From the NCBI RefSeq assembly GCF_963169125.1, contig NC_084797.1:104805868-104869867 (forward strand): a stretch of 64,000 bases of DNA, in the 5' to 3' direction. Below are positions 32,926-43,529 of the stretch, piece by piece (position 1 is the stretch's first letter; every line of letters starts with the position of its first letter). This DNA comes from Humulus lupulus. Its lineage: Eukaryota; Streptophyta; Magnoliopsida; Rosales; Cannabaceae. Under the pieces are notes generated by a model. That model had not been told where the DNA came from and did no database searches. It saw only the letters and a program-made list of their open reading frames with translations. Made by a program: the position numbers and the translations under genes.

Positions 32926-33275
32926 CTATTACAATAACACTTATTATAAGTAAAGAATTTTGTTATGCAAACTTCATTATATGGCACAAAAAATGTGTTA
33001 TACTAAAGTGTAGTATAACACAAATTTATAAGTATTGAAATGTGTTATATAATCGACTATAAATAATATCATTAAACACTTATCTATTTATTAAAATAAC
33101 ACAGAAAGTGTGTTATCGTTGACAGTATAATAACACATTTGTACAACAATGATAAAGTGTTATGTAAAGTACCCTGACCTACGATAACATAGTCGATCTT
33201 AACACGTCAAAAAGTGTTATGGTATGTTCTGATAACACATTTTTGGTCTTATTAAAAGCATTTTTTCTTGTAGTG
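32926..33275 (-). mobile_element. CACTA-type transposon end with subterminal repeats
   Basis: Minus strand from 33275 starts CACTACAAGAAAAAATGC, the typical terminus of CACTA (EnSpm) elements. Over the next ~340 bases GTGTTAT/ATAACAC units recur at least ten times in both orientations (e.g. near 32941, 33000, 33046, 33108, 33151, 33218, 33234), as do the subterminal arrays that bind CACTA transposase. The opposite end is not seen. The element interrupts the Tekay-3 LTR at 33276. Confidence 0.75.
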
Positions 33276-33909
33276 ACAGCAATATTCAGTGATTATAACT
33301 TTGAAACCATACCACAGTTTGCAGTTTAGATCCTCAGCAAACATTTTGACTAATCCTACCTTTAATTCCCCCTAGTTTCCAGCCCAAAGACCTTGAGTTT
33401 TTCTCCTCTAGAGCTTCAAAGCTTCAAGCTTAAGAAAGGGAGAGAGATAGTGATCATGAGTGAGTGGGAGGGAGAGTGTGTTTAAGTGTTCTAAGGATAT
33501 TCTAGTTATGTCTAGAATTCCATTGAGTTTATCCTTATCTCCAAAAAGGCCAAATTTCCCTTAAGCTTTCCCAACCCCCTAATTGCATCTAGGGATAAAA
33601 TGGTCATTTCCTGATTCCCGCTAATTCCTCGAGTATTCCTACCATTTTCCTCGAGCCGTATACTATAAATATATCAATATAATAATTTGTTCTCAACCAT
33701 TTAACAAATATACTCACATTTATGCCCTCAACAGGCCAAAATTACAGATATGCCCTCATGAACAATAAATGGCCCACATGCATATCTAATACTCATAAAC
33801 ATGCATATAATATATTCATATAATCAAATATATCATGCATGCTACATTTCCACGCATTGAATCACGTAATCAAGGCACTAAACCCTATTATCATTTTTGG
33901 GTCGTTACA
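33276..33909 (-). repeat. Tekay-3 5' LTR, partial
   Basis: Minus strand from 33909: TGTAACGACCC, then an LTR-like sequence with a purine-rich stretch (33436-33480). It is cut at 33276 by the CACTA-type end. Confidence 0.75.
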
Positions 33910-34083
33910 AACACCCTCCAATCTTTGAGGGAGGACCAAATCCACTTATGGTCAAACAATGGATGAGCCTGACTTCCTCCATCTTGGATGAGCGTGAGTA
34001 CCTCCATCCAAATTACTTGATTGACAAGTACAACACTATTTAAATTACATAGTGTAATGCTCTTGGCTATCCAGGGCGTTACA
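33910..34083 (+). mobile_element. Tekay-2 gag scrap fused to 3' LTR end
   Basis: Gag codons (PPIFEGGP..) resume after AACAC, pass through a 24-bp tandem duplication of GGATGAGC..CCTCCATC, and run at about 34007 into the last ~76 bp of a Tekay LTR ending GGGCGTTACA at 34083. Everything between gag and LTR end is deleted. The composite is near-identical in layout to 9415-9587. Confidence 0.85.
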
Positions 34084-34755
34084 CCTTTCTTCTTGTTAAC
34101 TGTTTCCACGTGCCCTTTTTCCTGCAGGTGGCGACAAAGGAAATTTTTTTCATAACCCCGTGTTACCGACAGAAGTGCGTGAACACCTCCCTGTCAATCT
34201 GCAGACCGTTGTCGGAGTATATCTTCCAAGGGAGCCTGTAGTGGCAAACGATATTCTTGATGACGAAATCTAGAGCCTTCTTGGATGTGATCATAGCAAG
34301 TGGCTCGGCCTCGACCCACTTTGTGAAGTTGTGGAATCCCACTATCACATATGTCACTCCTCCCTTTCCTGTGGGAAGTGACCCGATAAGGTTAATGCCC
34401 TAGACCGCAAAGGGCTAAGGACTTGTCATCTGAGTGAGGTCGCTTGGAGTAGCCCGAGCTATGCTGGAAAAGCGTTGGCACTTGTCACACTTCTTGACAT
34501 AGTCAATCGGATCTCCATTCACTTCTTCTTATCGAGGCTCTGCTCCCCAGCGTGGTCCTTGCAAAAACCCTCATGCATTTCTCAAAGTATCATACTGGCT
34601 TCTTGCTTGGACACACACCGCAACAAAGGAAACAAATATCCCTTCCTGTACAACTTGTTGTCCATGATAATATATCGAGGTGCCTGGTAAAGTAGCTTCT
34701 GAGAAACCTTCTTTTCCTGTGGTAACTCCCCCAAGGTGAGGTATTTAACTATGGG
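34084..34755 (-). pseudogene. Tat-1 integrase, N-terminal and core part
   Basis: Continues the integrase broken at 6455. Minus strand from 34755 down: a QAPRYIIMDNKLYRKGYLFPLLRC segment, the zinc-binding part (HEGFCKDHAG), then the core with VGFHNFTKWVEAEPLAMITSKKALDFV and YRLPWKIYSDNGLQ. Stops and a deletion of the NKTLKA region near 34100-34135 are visible relative to 9590-9660. The pieces cannot give a working enzyme. Confidence 0.8.
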
Positions 34756-35400
34756 CTACATCCAACCGTCTTCGGGTTGGATTGCTTCCACCTCCTCGGG
34801 AGCTGAGATGCTTGTGGAAGATATGTAGTCAATGGGGACTACATTGATCATTTCAACATCCTTTGTGGTTGCAAGCTTGGCCAGGGCATTAGTTGTCGAG
34901 TTCTGTTCCCGGGGCACTTGTCGAATTGTGAATTTTATAAACCCATGTAGCATTTCCTAGGTCTTTACTAAGTAAGTGGCCATCTTCATTCCTCGAGCCT
35001 TGTACTCCCCGAGTACCTGATTTAGTACTAGCGATGAGTGACTAAAAATCTCGAGGCCCTCGGCCTTGTGATTGAGCACAATGCGAAGTCCAACAATAAG
35101 CGCCTCATACTCGACTTCATTGTTGGAGGCGCCAAACCCAAATCATAGGGCATTATGGAACATGTGTCCTTCGGGGGATACCAAAATAAGGCCCGCCCCA
35201 ACACCATTTTCATTTTACGACCAATCTACATACATCTTCCATACAGGCCCATCATTTGGGATACTCCCAGGTCCCTCATGCTCTCCCATGCACTCAGTGA
35301 TGAAATTTGCCAGCGCCAGTCCCTTTATGGTTATCCTCGGAAGATAAGTGATATCAATTTGACTATGTTCGACCGCCCACTACAGGAGTCCCCAGGATGA
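34756..35400 (-). pseudogene. Tat-1 RNase H
   Basis: Minus strand shows the ENGVGAGLILVSPEG segment, NNEVEYEALIVGLRIV, and the REQNSTTNALAKLATT tail. Two catalytic acidic positions differ from Tat-2: the FSDSQ Asp is His (about 35045) and the NADALAK Asp is Asn (about 34880). A stop lies near 35230. It is degenerate. Confidence 0.8.
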
Positions 35401-36600
35401 CTCCCACTTTTTGAGGACATTCCGTAAGGGATGGTTTGTGAAGACCATGATGGGATTGGCTTGGAAGTGGGGCCTTAGCTTCTAAGAAGGTACCATCAGG
35501 TAAAAGGTTAGTTTTTTCATGAGCGGGTATATGGACTCTGCTCCAAGGAGCCTTTTGCTCACATAATACACAGGGTTCAGGACATGACGTTCCTCACGAA
35601 CTAAGGTGGCACTAATGGCATTCTTAGAGATAGCCATGTAAATTAGGAGGGGTTCCTATCCATGGGCTTTGATCGGATAGCAGGGTTTTCCATATGAGCT
35701 TTTAATTGCTGGAACACTTGCTCACATTTCACTGTCCATTCAAATCTCTGCCCTCCTCAGAGTATGTTGAAGAATGTGATGCACTTGTTAGTCGCCTTTG
35801 AAATGAAGCAACTTAGGGAGATGATCCTCCTAGTGAGGCTCTGGACATCCTTATGCCTTCGGGGAGATGGCATGTCGATCAGGGCTCTAATCTTCTCATG
35901 ATTTGCCTCTATTCCCCGACTGCTAACGATGAAACCCATGAATTTTTTGGAGGCAACACCAAAAGTGTACTTTTTGGGATTCAACTTCATTCTAAACCTA
36001 TGAAGCACCGAGAAAACCTCTGCGAGGTCCCTCATTTCGTCTGGGGTCATTCGGGGCTTTAACAACATGTCATCTACATATACCTCCATATTTAGTACCA
36101 GCTGTTCTTATAACATCCGATTTACAAGCCTATGTTAGTTGACCCAAGCATTCTTCAATCGGAAGGGCATCACCTTATAGAAGTAAACTCTTTTATCCGT
36201 TCGGAAGATGGTGTGCTCCTGATCTGCGACATGCATGGAAATCTTGTTATACCCCCAGTACACATCCATAAAGGACAAGAGCTCATACCCGGAGGTGGCA
36301 TCGTCCACCTGATCAATCTACAGCAGTGGGAAATAGTCCTTAGGGCAGGCCTTATTAAGGCCGGAGAAGCCTATGCAGGTCCTCCAGGTGCCATTGGGTT
36401 TTGGCACGATGACCAGATTGGATACACACTTGGGATGCTAGGCATTCTGGAAGAATTGGTTCACAAGTAGCTTGTCAACCTCTGCCTTTAGAGCTTCTGC
36501 TCTAGTCTGGTCAAATGTCCTTCAATTCTACTGAACTAGAGTGAGGATGGGGTCGACGTTTAAGGAATGGAAGATGATATTTGGGTCAATGTCGTGTAAT
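35401..36600 (-). pseudogene. Tat-1 reverse transcriptase
   Basis: The ORF 36089-35757 holds the intact catalytic EVYVDDMLL, then KLNPKKYTFGVASKKFMGFIVSSRGIEAN and SLTRRIISLSCFISKATNKCI. The N-terminal half (36090-36600) is shredded by stops in all frames but still shows the QWHLEDLHRL and FRLKNA-like regions in matching order to Tat-2. It is clearly orthologous in layout to 57913-59205. Confidence 0.82.
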
Positions 36601-37260
36601 GTTGGAGTGAGACCAGGCAAAGACATCCAGATTTTTCAAGAGAAAAGACAGGAGCGAGTCCCAGACCTCAGCCTCTAGATTTTTCCCAATCTTAGTCCTT
36701 TTGTCGGGCATGGCAACATATAGGACTACCTCCTCGACTTCCTCCATCGGTTGGACTGCCCTCTCCTGTTGAACAAGCGGGTCTAACTCATCAGCCTCCT
36801 CGACCAGCATAGTTTGTACTTCAACGTTTTTGGGAAGAGACTGCCCAAGTACCATTGCCTCGACTACCATTACTGGCTGCCTGAGGGACACGTTGTAGCA
36901 CTGTCTCGCCTCATTTTGGTCCCTTCGTACTGTACCGATTCCCGACTCTGTGGGAAACTTCATGCATAGATTTTGAATAGAGGTGATGGCGAAAAACTCT
37001 ACCATGGACAAGCGCCCAAAAATGGTGTTATACGTGGAGGAAAAATACGCGAGCCTCTTCCTCCAGTGTTACAGGCAGCTTGATTTGGCCCATTGGTATG
37101 AGACCTTCTCCCGTGAACCCATATAGTGTTGACGTGCACTGGGATAGGTTGCTTGTAGTCATCCTAATCTTCTCATAACTCCCATTGTCCATGAGGATCC
37201 CAGCCACCATCTTAATGGATACCTAGCACTTGATCACTAAAGGATTGTGGTGTGGGAAGT
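36586..37260 (-). pseudogene. Tat-1 protease and linker
   Basis: The protease segment (about 37210-37028) has the active-site block VAGILMDNGSY and the LYGFTGEGL flap region. The ORF 37011-36586 carries the AITSIQNLCMKFPTESGIGTVRRDQ segment that closes the domain and an acidic linker to RT ending LDVFAWSHSNI. The same order is in Tat-2. A stop and short deletions separate the two ORFs. Confidence 0.78.
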
Positions 37261-39526
37261 GGACTCTCCGAGCATTATCCTTGGAGAATGTGATGACTTG
37301 ATCCATCATCCGTGGCAACTGGGCTGGCAATTGATCCAATGCCAACACCTCATCATCATGGTTTAAGGCATGTGCGTACCTATTATGTGAGTTTCTAGAA
37401 GTGCCCCCCAAGTGAGGTCCTCCCGAGATAGTCCCTAATCGGTCATTTACTATAGGAGGACTGCTTGCTATCGGCTGTGGTGGAGTTGTGGGCACTGGGC
37501 TCAGAGATTTAGGAGCAGTGGGTCGTGCTACTATTCCCACGGCCGGGGTCGAAACTTGGCACGCCCCACCCCGAGCATTTTGGTGGAGGTGTCCCAACTT
37601 ATGAGGTTCTCAATCTTATCTTTGGGTTGGTGACATTCATTGGTGTGATGTTGCACGCTATTATGAAAATGAAGAAACTTGCTAGGTTGCGGCTTCTGAT
37701 AATGAACATGCTACTTCGTGCCCACAAATATGTTTTCTCGAGAGTCCACCAAGTCAGTGTACTCAGAGTACTATGAGACATACTTCTCGCCATGGGAAAT
37801 TCCCTTTTCGAACTGCGTTGTCCCATTTCCTCTGGGCTTCTTGCCCTTACCCTTACCCCCGCGTCTACTACTACTGGGGGTCTAACTTGGTGCGGCGGAC
37901 TAGGATGAAGCCACAACTCCAGTACTGCATGCAAGTTTATAAGTAATGTATTCAGTGGACGCTACTTTATATCCAACCAAGGGCACACTGAAACCAGAGG
38001 TTTCTACGGTGCCAAAGCTAGCTGGTAGGGCGCTCGGACTGGACTAGGCTCCTGCCATAGTTTGTTGGAGAAGAACATAGGGTGGATATTGGGATCCCAA
38101 GACCACGGGGCAAGGTGTTGTCGGAGCGAGAAAGGTGACAGGCCCCCCAAAGTCCCTAATTTGGGCATATTCCTAGCTGGCATATTCTTGGGCTCGACAT
38201 ATGAAGTCATCGAGTCGTCGAAACCTTCGCTGTTATAGGTCATCCCACAGTGGGGACCACACACGGATGCCAGCCTGTAAGGCCATTAGCTACTAGTCGT
38301 CGTTAACCCTCTTCATTCTTGCAGCTTCCTCCTTCAAGCATTTGATGTACACTTTGAGAGTCTCGAAAGGACTCTACTTTATGTTGGCCAAAGCATTGAC
38401 CTCAAAGCTCACCATCTAAGCTGCTATGAATTGTCTTTTGAACAAAAATGATAGTTGGTGCAACGACTGAATGGATCGCAACCTGTGTTTCTCAAACCAT
38501 TTATCTGTTGGCCCAGTAAGAGTTATCGGGAACACATGACACTTTGAATCTTCAAGGATGCGATGCACCGACATCAACCTATTGAACTTTGAGAGGTGGT
38601 CGGTGGGATCCGTTCTGTCGTCATAGGACGTGATGGCAGGCATCTTGAAGCCCTGCATTAAAGGCGCTACCACTATGTGAAGAGCACATGGCTCCCCATC
38701 TTCATCATCAGAGTTAAAGATGTGGCCCCATTGTCGGGCCATTATAAGCATGGTCTTCTTCAAGATCTCTAACTCTGCGCAGAGTGGGTCGTGGTCTTAG
38801 TTGACACTTTGTGTCGAGTTATATTTTCTCAGGACGTTGAGACTGTCCCTGAGGTCCGATTGACCTTTCTTTGTGGGATGACACACTTGGGCCATATTGC
38901 ACCGAGAGGCATCAAGGTCGTCCTTTAGGTTAGCCTGTCCTCAGAATGTGCCACTGTCCTCGGGGTATGCTACCTCTGTTTTATGGTCAGACTCGATATT
39001 ATCATTATTAACGAAGATGCTGATGTTTTGGTCTCAGCTAACAGAGAAGTTTCCCTTAATTGCCCATTGGCCACTGTTTCCACGGTGATGATGAGGCATC
39101 GGGGGGACACCACCTCCGGGCCACACACGATCCATATTGGAGAACATGGGTGGAACGCCTCGGGCTCCACGGGCGCTGACGACCTTGCAGTGTCCTGGAC
39201 TTCTGAGCCATAAACCACACTAGCTGGCCTCAGAGCCTGATTGTCTTTGGGGTTCCGATGAACCTTCTTTGGTTTGGGAGCAGGGTTATCAATAACCTTA
39301 CCTTTCCCACAATCTTGTGACACCGGTGGGGTACCAGCTCCAGTTGGGTGCACTGGGGGTACATCAGCTTGCGAATCTCGCGCCAACTTAGCTGGGTGCT
39401 TGGGAGGCACACCAGCTGGATCGACATGTGGAATTTCGGCTGGGTGCACAGGTGGCACACCATCGGGCTTCTTAGATGGTTATGGAAATCTTCAATGGTG
39501 ATTCTCGGGAAGCGTGTATATTGCAC
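37261..39526 (-). pseudogene. Tat-1 gag
   Basis: From 39526 leftward: a Pro/His-rich N-terminal region (HPAEIPHVDPAGV, PPKHPAKL), then the retrotransposon gag domain in the ORF 38763-38416 (MPAITSYDDRTDPTDHLSKF, HVFPITLTGPTDKWFEKHRL, FLFKRQFIAA), and a C-terminal GTISGGPHLGGTSR segment (37430-37400) shared with Tat-2. Stops and frameshifts are frequent. Gag forms the virus-like particle of the element. Confidence 0.78.
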
Positions 39527-39529
39527 TTA

Positions 39530-40326
39530 GTTATAGAGTTTGTCTCTCTAAAAAATCGAACCCTTTACAAGAAGATACTGCATCCATATTTATAGGGGTT
39601 GGGGTCATTAATGTTAATCATATATCATTAATATAAAATTCCCCCTCTAAGGTGTTAAGGCTTAATTAATACGTAAAGACATGCACTAGACAGAGACTAA
39701 GGCCCAGCCGGATTGCACGGGGCCAGAATTAATGCGTATAGACATGCACTAAACAAATATGCACTAAATAGAGACTACGACCAAGGCAGATTAAAGTTGC
39801 ATACCAACTTTATGGGGAACGTATCTCTGACTTGTCAGGATGCGTCGCACGTTTTCTCATGTCAGGCGGCATTGTGGGAAATATCAATTGTCGAGTGTAT
39901 GAACTCGACCTCACCAAGGCTCACGAAAGCTGTAAGACGATCATTTGGTTGCCCACAATTGCAGCAACAGACACCTGGCGACTACCCAAGGTCTGAGGAC
40001 TGAAACCATTAACCTAGGGGACGAGTGAGTGAAGAGAGCTCCTCCGGACGTGGCCTAACCTGGAGAGATCCTTGCCCCGAGGATAGACCTCAGAGCGTGA
40101 CCTCACTCAGAGACATCCATGACATAACAAATGGCTCGAGAGGTGGCCTCACCTAGAGGTGAACACGCCTCAATGAAAGACCTCGGGGTATGGCCTCACA
40201 CGGAAACGTCCATGACTTGTCCGAATTGAGCTTCCTGGAGGGGTTGCACTCCAAGAACCTTATGCCTTTTCTCGCCACTAATCACTCTTAGTTACCATGT
40301 GTCAGGATGTGAAATGACGAACAACA
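39530..40326 (-). repeat. Tat-1 5' LTR
   Basis: Minus strand starts TGTTGTTCGTCATTTCAC at 40326. A TATAAATATGG element (rc at about 39587-39597) suits a promoter. The inner edge is uncertain (39510-39540) because no clear PBS is seen. GTGGCCTCAC-type short repeats occur at about 40050-40200. Confidence 0.65.
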
Positions 40327-42383
40327 GAGTTAATCACTAACTCGCCAAATGGTGCACTTTAAAAATCTAGTGCATACTAAGGGTGACAAAATTAATGAAA
40401 TGATAATATTAGTCATCATCTAATAATGGCCCTGAATTCAAAGTCGTAATCATTTAGTAAACACAATCGCAGTAATACAACAACTTACATAAAATATAAA
40501 AGTGGTATACTAATATTCATATTGGCAACACAGTCATACAACATCTTACGTAAAATATCAAAGTGGTATAAGTATAGTTGATTTAAAACAGAGTCCTTAG
40601 TTACGGATAATTTCTCTATGCCCATAACTTGTTAACTTAATTCAAGTGTTTAGAACAAATAGCTTAAATCTCAAACTTCTAAGCCTTGAATTGATTTGTT
40701 TGGAAACCATTAATTTATTCTTTCGAAAATCCATAATAAGCTAAAATAATTTATTCAGTTAAGTCGAAACTTTTTCATTTATTATAAAAATTAGGATAAT
40801 AATATCGTTAATTAATTTCCACTATAGAAATTATTGTCATTAAAATGGTCCAAGACCTTAAGTTTGAAAATACTAGAATTAAATAATTCAAAACCCACTC
40901 GCTTCTTTCTTTTTAATCCTCACAAAATCATAGGGTAACAATTTTTTCCTTTTTATAGCAATTCCAATATTATTATAAAAATCATACAAATAATATCATA
41001 ATAAAATAATATTTAAGCATAAGAAATACTTACTAATATAATTATTAATAACAATAATTATACTCAAAATAGAAAACTTCCTTTCAAAATTCTTGTAGAC
41101 AAAAATCCATCAAGATGCTATTTTATTTTCGATTATAAAATTGTTCTTCATAATTTTCCTCTTCAACTATAGATCACTTCCCGTTAAAGTGTTTGAGTTC
41201 TTAACCAACAATTTATTGGAAAATAATCGTGAATTACTTTATAACTCATAATTTACGAATGTCATTTTTATAAAGATTATGACTTAGCATTAAAGTTCTG
41301 TCAAGTATTTTAAAATTGTAAATTGCCTTTGAAATCGATTTGACATTATCATGAAATCCTCACCAATGGCTCATAATACTATGCTGCGTATAATACTTCT
41401 TAATCGAGTACTACACAAGCCATGAGAAATGTTAGAATACAACTTAAAATCCACAATCATAATTTTAAACCTTTCGAAATCATTATTCTAATTGATTCTA
41501 AAATAACATTTGATTTATAAAATTTTCTCAACTCAAGTACATAAATTTTTTGAAAAACGGGTAGCATAACGACTGCAAATCGGACATCCCCAAATTTTTA
41601 AAAATCTACAAACAAGGCATATAACAGTCCCATAGCAGTCCAATAAAATCATTGTTCAACTCAGTATACTAATTAACTATTAATATACTATGAACATACA
41701 CAATTTCATTTTAGTTTCCTAAACCACAAATAATTTCAAAACTCAAAACAATTAAAAATCCGAGTTAGGAATTTATTTTATAGTACATCGGGGTTGAAGA
41801 TGACGTTGGGAGCTGGACACGAACCTCGAAAGACCCAAAAGTGGGTACTAGCCAAGACACTCACTTTCGCTCTGGGGAGGTGGCAGTGCCACCACCCCAC
41901 GGTGGTGGTTTGGGAAAATAGTGGTTGGGCTTCGAAGCCCAATGCTCGAGGAGTCTCATGGTGATGACGGTTTAGCTTTGAACGGCCTAGAGTGACCGAT
42001 TTAGAGCCATGCATTCTCAGATTTCTATGGATTTCGAGGAACGTCGACTTCAATCCCCAATGACCTTTGAGCCCTATCCATTAGTGGCTTTTGAAGCCAA
42101 AAGCACAAGGAATATGGTGGAGGTGACTCTTGGCCAATGAAAGCTTGAGGTGGCCTAATCGAAGCTAAAACTAGAATTGACGTCTAAACTTTGAGAGACT
42201 ATTTGGAAGGCTTAATCGCGGAATGATGTCTAGTGGCCCATGTTGCCGAAAGTTCGGTGCCCTCTGAATCATCTGGTTAGGCGCATGTAGCAATCGGAGG
42301 TTGGCAAGGTGGTCGTCAGAGTTTGGGAAAATGAATCGTGCGAGAGAAAAAGAGAGAAACAGGGGAGAGAGAGGGAATCCCAG

Positions 42384-42428
<45 letters not shown>

Positions 42429-43086
42429 GCTATATTAAAAATATTAGGGTTTTTCTCTTTATTTAACATCTGATTTTAATATATAACTTATTTATTTAAT
42501 TATTATAAATTTTATTAATTGATTATTTTATTAATCGAACCATTAATTGATAAAATAAACACTTTAAAAATTGGACTAATATTTATCTTCATTATTTTCT
42601 TTTAAATCCCAAAAAGATAATTAGATGGCATTTACATCAATTTATCACAATTAGTTAATAAAATTTTCTTTTCATTGAAATGAAAAAAACTTGACATTAT
42701 TTCCATAAATAACATAATAATTGAGTAATCAAAATTTCTTTTATTTTAAATCTCATAATTTAAAATGTAAACCTTCAAACATTTATAAATCTCATTTATC
42801 CATTTAAAGATTTCTTATTATCTATTTCCCAATAAATAATAATAATTCAAATTGAAAGAAAAACTCTTTAAATTCATATTATTTTTCATTTCTAAATTTT
42901 AAATATAATTTATTAACCATTCCAAAGAATAAAATATAATTTGGGACATAAAAATCTGTTTATTATCCCAATATATAATTAAACTAATACTGATTTAATT
43001 TCTCATAATTTTCCAATTAAATCAATTTTTAATTATGTATTATTTTTTCATTAACATTCTTAGAGTAGAATTTGCGAGATGTTGCA
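40327..43086 (-). mobile_element. LTR-E: AT-rich LTR-like block, family unknown
   Basis: No coding domain. The right edge reads TGCAACATC on the minus strand at 43086. A (GA)n run lies at 42387-42426. An imperfect ~80-bp duplication (AACA(A/T)CTTAC.TAAAATAT.AAAGTGGTAT) is at about 40476-40575, and a palindrome pair at 41879-41908. The overall layout (CT-rich leader then palindromes on the minus strand) resembles the gypsy LTRs elsewhere in the window. Confidence 0.4.
42387..42426. repeat. (GA)n microsatellite
   Basis: About twenty uninterrupted AG units. Confidence 0.95.
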
Positions 43087-43529
43087 GGGCGTGGGCGAGA
43101 AACAATTCCACCCCAGCCATTGATCACCTGGAAGAAAGAACTCGAGCGTCGTTCGGTCACACTTATCAAGTCATAGTTCGTGATAAAATAGGTGAATGGA
43201 CATCTCGGCTACAGAATAGACGTCTTGGGCATGAAAATTACCCCTCATTAAATGGCATCGATTGGTTGATCCAGCAATAGGGAGTCGACATGTGTTGTCA
43301 CCTTTTTAGAGGTGTCAGGCCTCAAGGATGCCCAGTCTCCTCAACCCGAGTACATCCCCCAAAATTACTCTTCTAAATCAAAGTCTCCACTGTCCGAGGA
43401 CAAGTGAAGACTTGGGGGGCAAATGTTGTTCGTGTGTTCACCATGTGACATGTGGCATACATTAAAGAGTAATTTATTTAAGTCACACTTTGTAAATAGG
43501 GCTAGGGTACACTTCGTAAAGGATCTTGA
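43087..43529 (+). mobile_element. 3' end of a plus-strand Tat-like element
   Basis: A polypurine tract GACTTGGGGGGCAAA (43409-43423) is followed directly by TGTTGTTCGTGTGTTCACC, which matches the Tat-1 LTR start (TGTTGTTCGT..TTCAC..TGACA.(A/G)TGG). The ~330 bases before it are untranslated-type sequence. The LTR is cut after ~105 bases where LTR-D begins. Confidence 0.65.

Larger units (their letters stand above)
26712..33909 (-). mobile_element. Tekay-3: truncated minus-strand gypsy element
   Basis: Perfect target duplications AACAC stand at 26707-26711 and 33910-33914. The right edge, read on the minus strand, is TGTAACGACCC and the left edge ends GGCGTTGCA. Inside, minus strand: partial 5' LTR (33909-33276), a CACTA-type insertion, gag, protease, RT, RNase H, integrase, then a short LTR end (26712 to about 26858). 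The integrase tail and most of the 3' LTR are deleted. Confidence 0.85.
6456..34083 (+). mobile_element. Tekay-1/2 tandem gypsy unit with nested insertions
   Basis: The unit runs LTR (6456-8771), PBS, gag-pol (9128-14013), a second LTR (about 14039-16281 plus 26033-26041), a second PBS (26045), a second gag 5' part (26427-26711), then after Tekay-3 a gag scrap and a 3' LTR end (33910-34083). Two internal regions share the middle LTR, as expected from unequal recombination between LTRs or copies. Pol ends in a chromodomain-like segment, which with the LTR termini and tRNA-Met PBS places it in the Tekay (Del) chromoviruses. Copia-1 and Tekay-3 are inserted within. Nothing here is likely to be autonomous. 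Confidence 0.75.
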
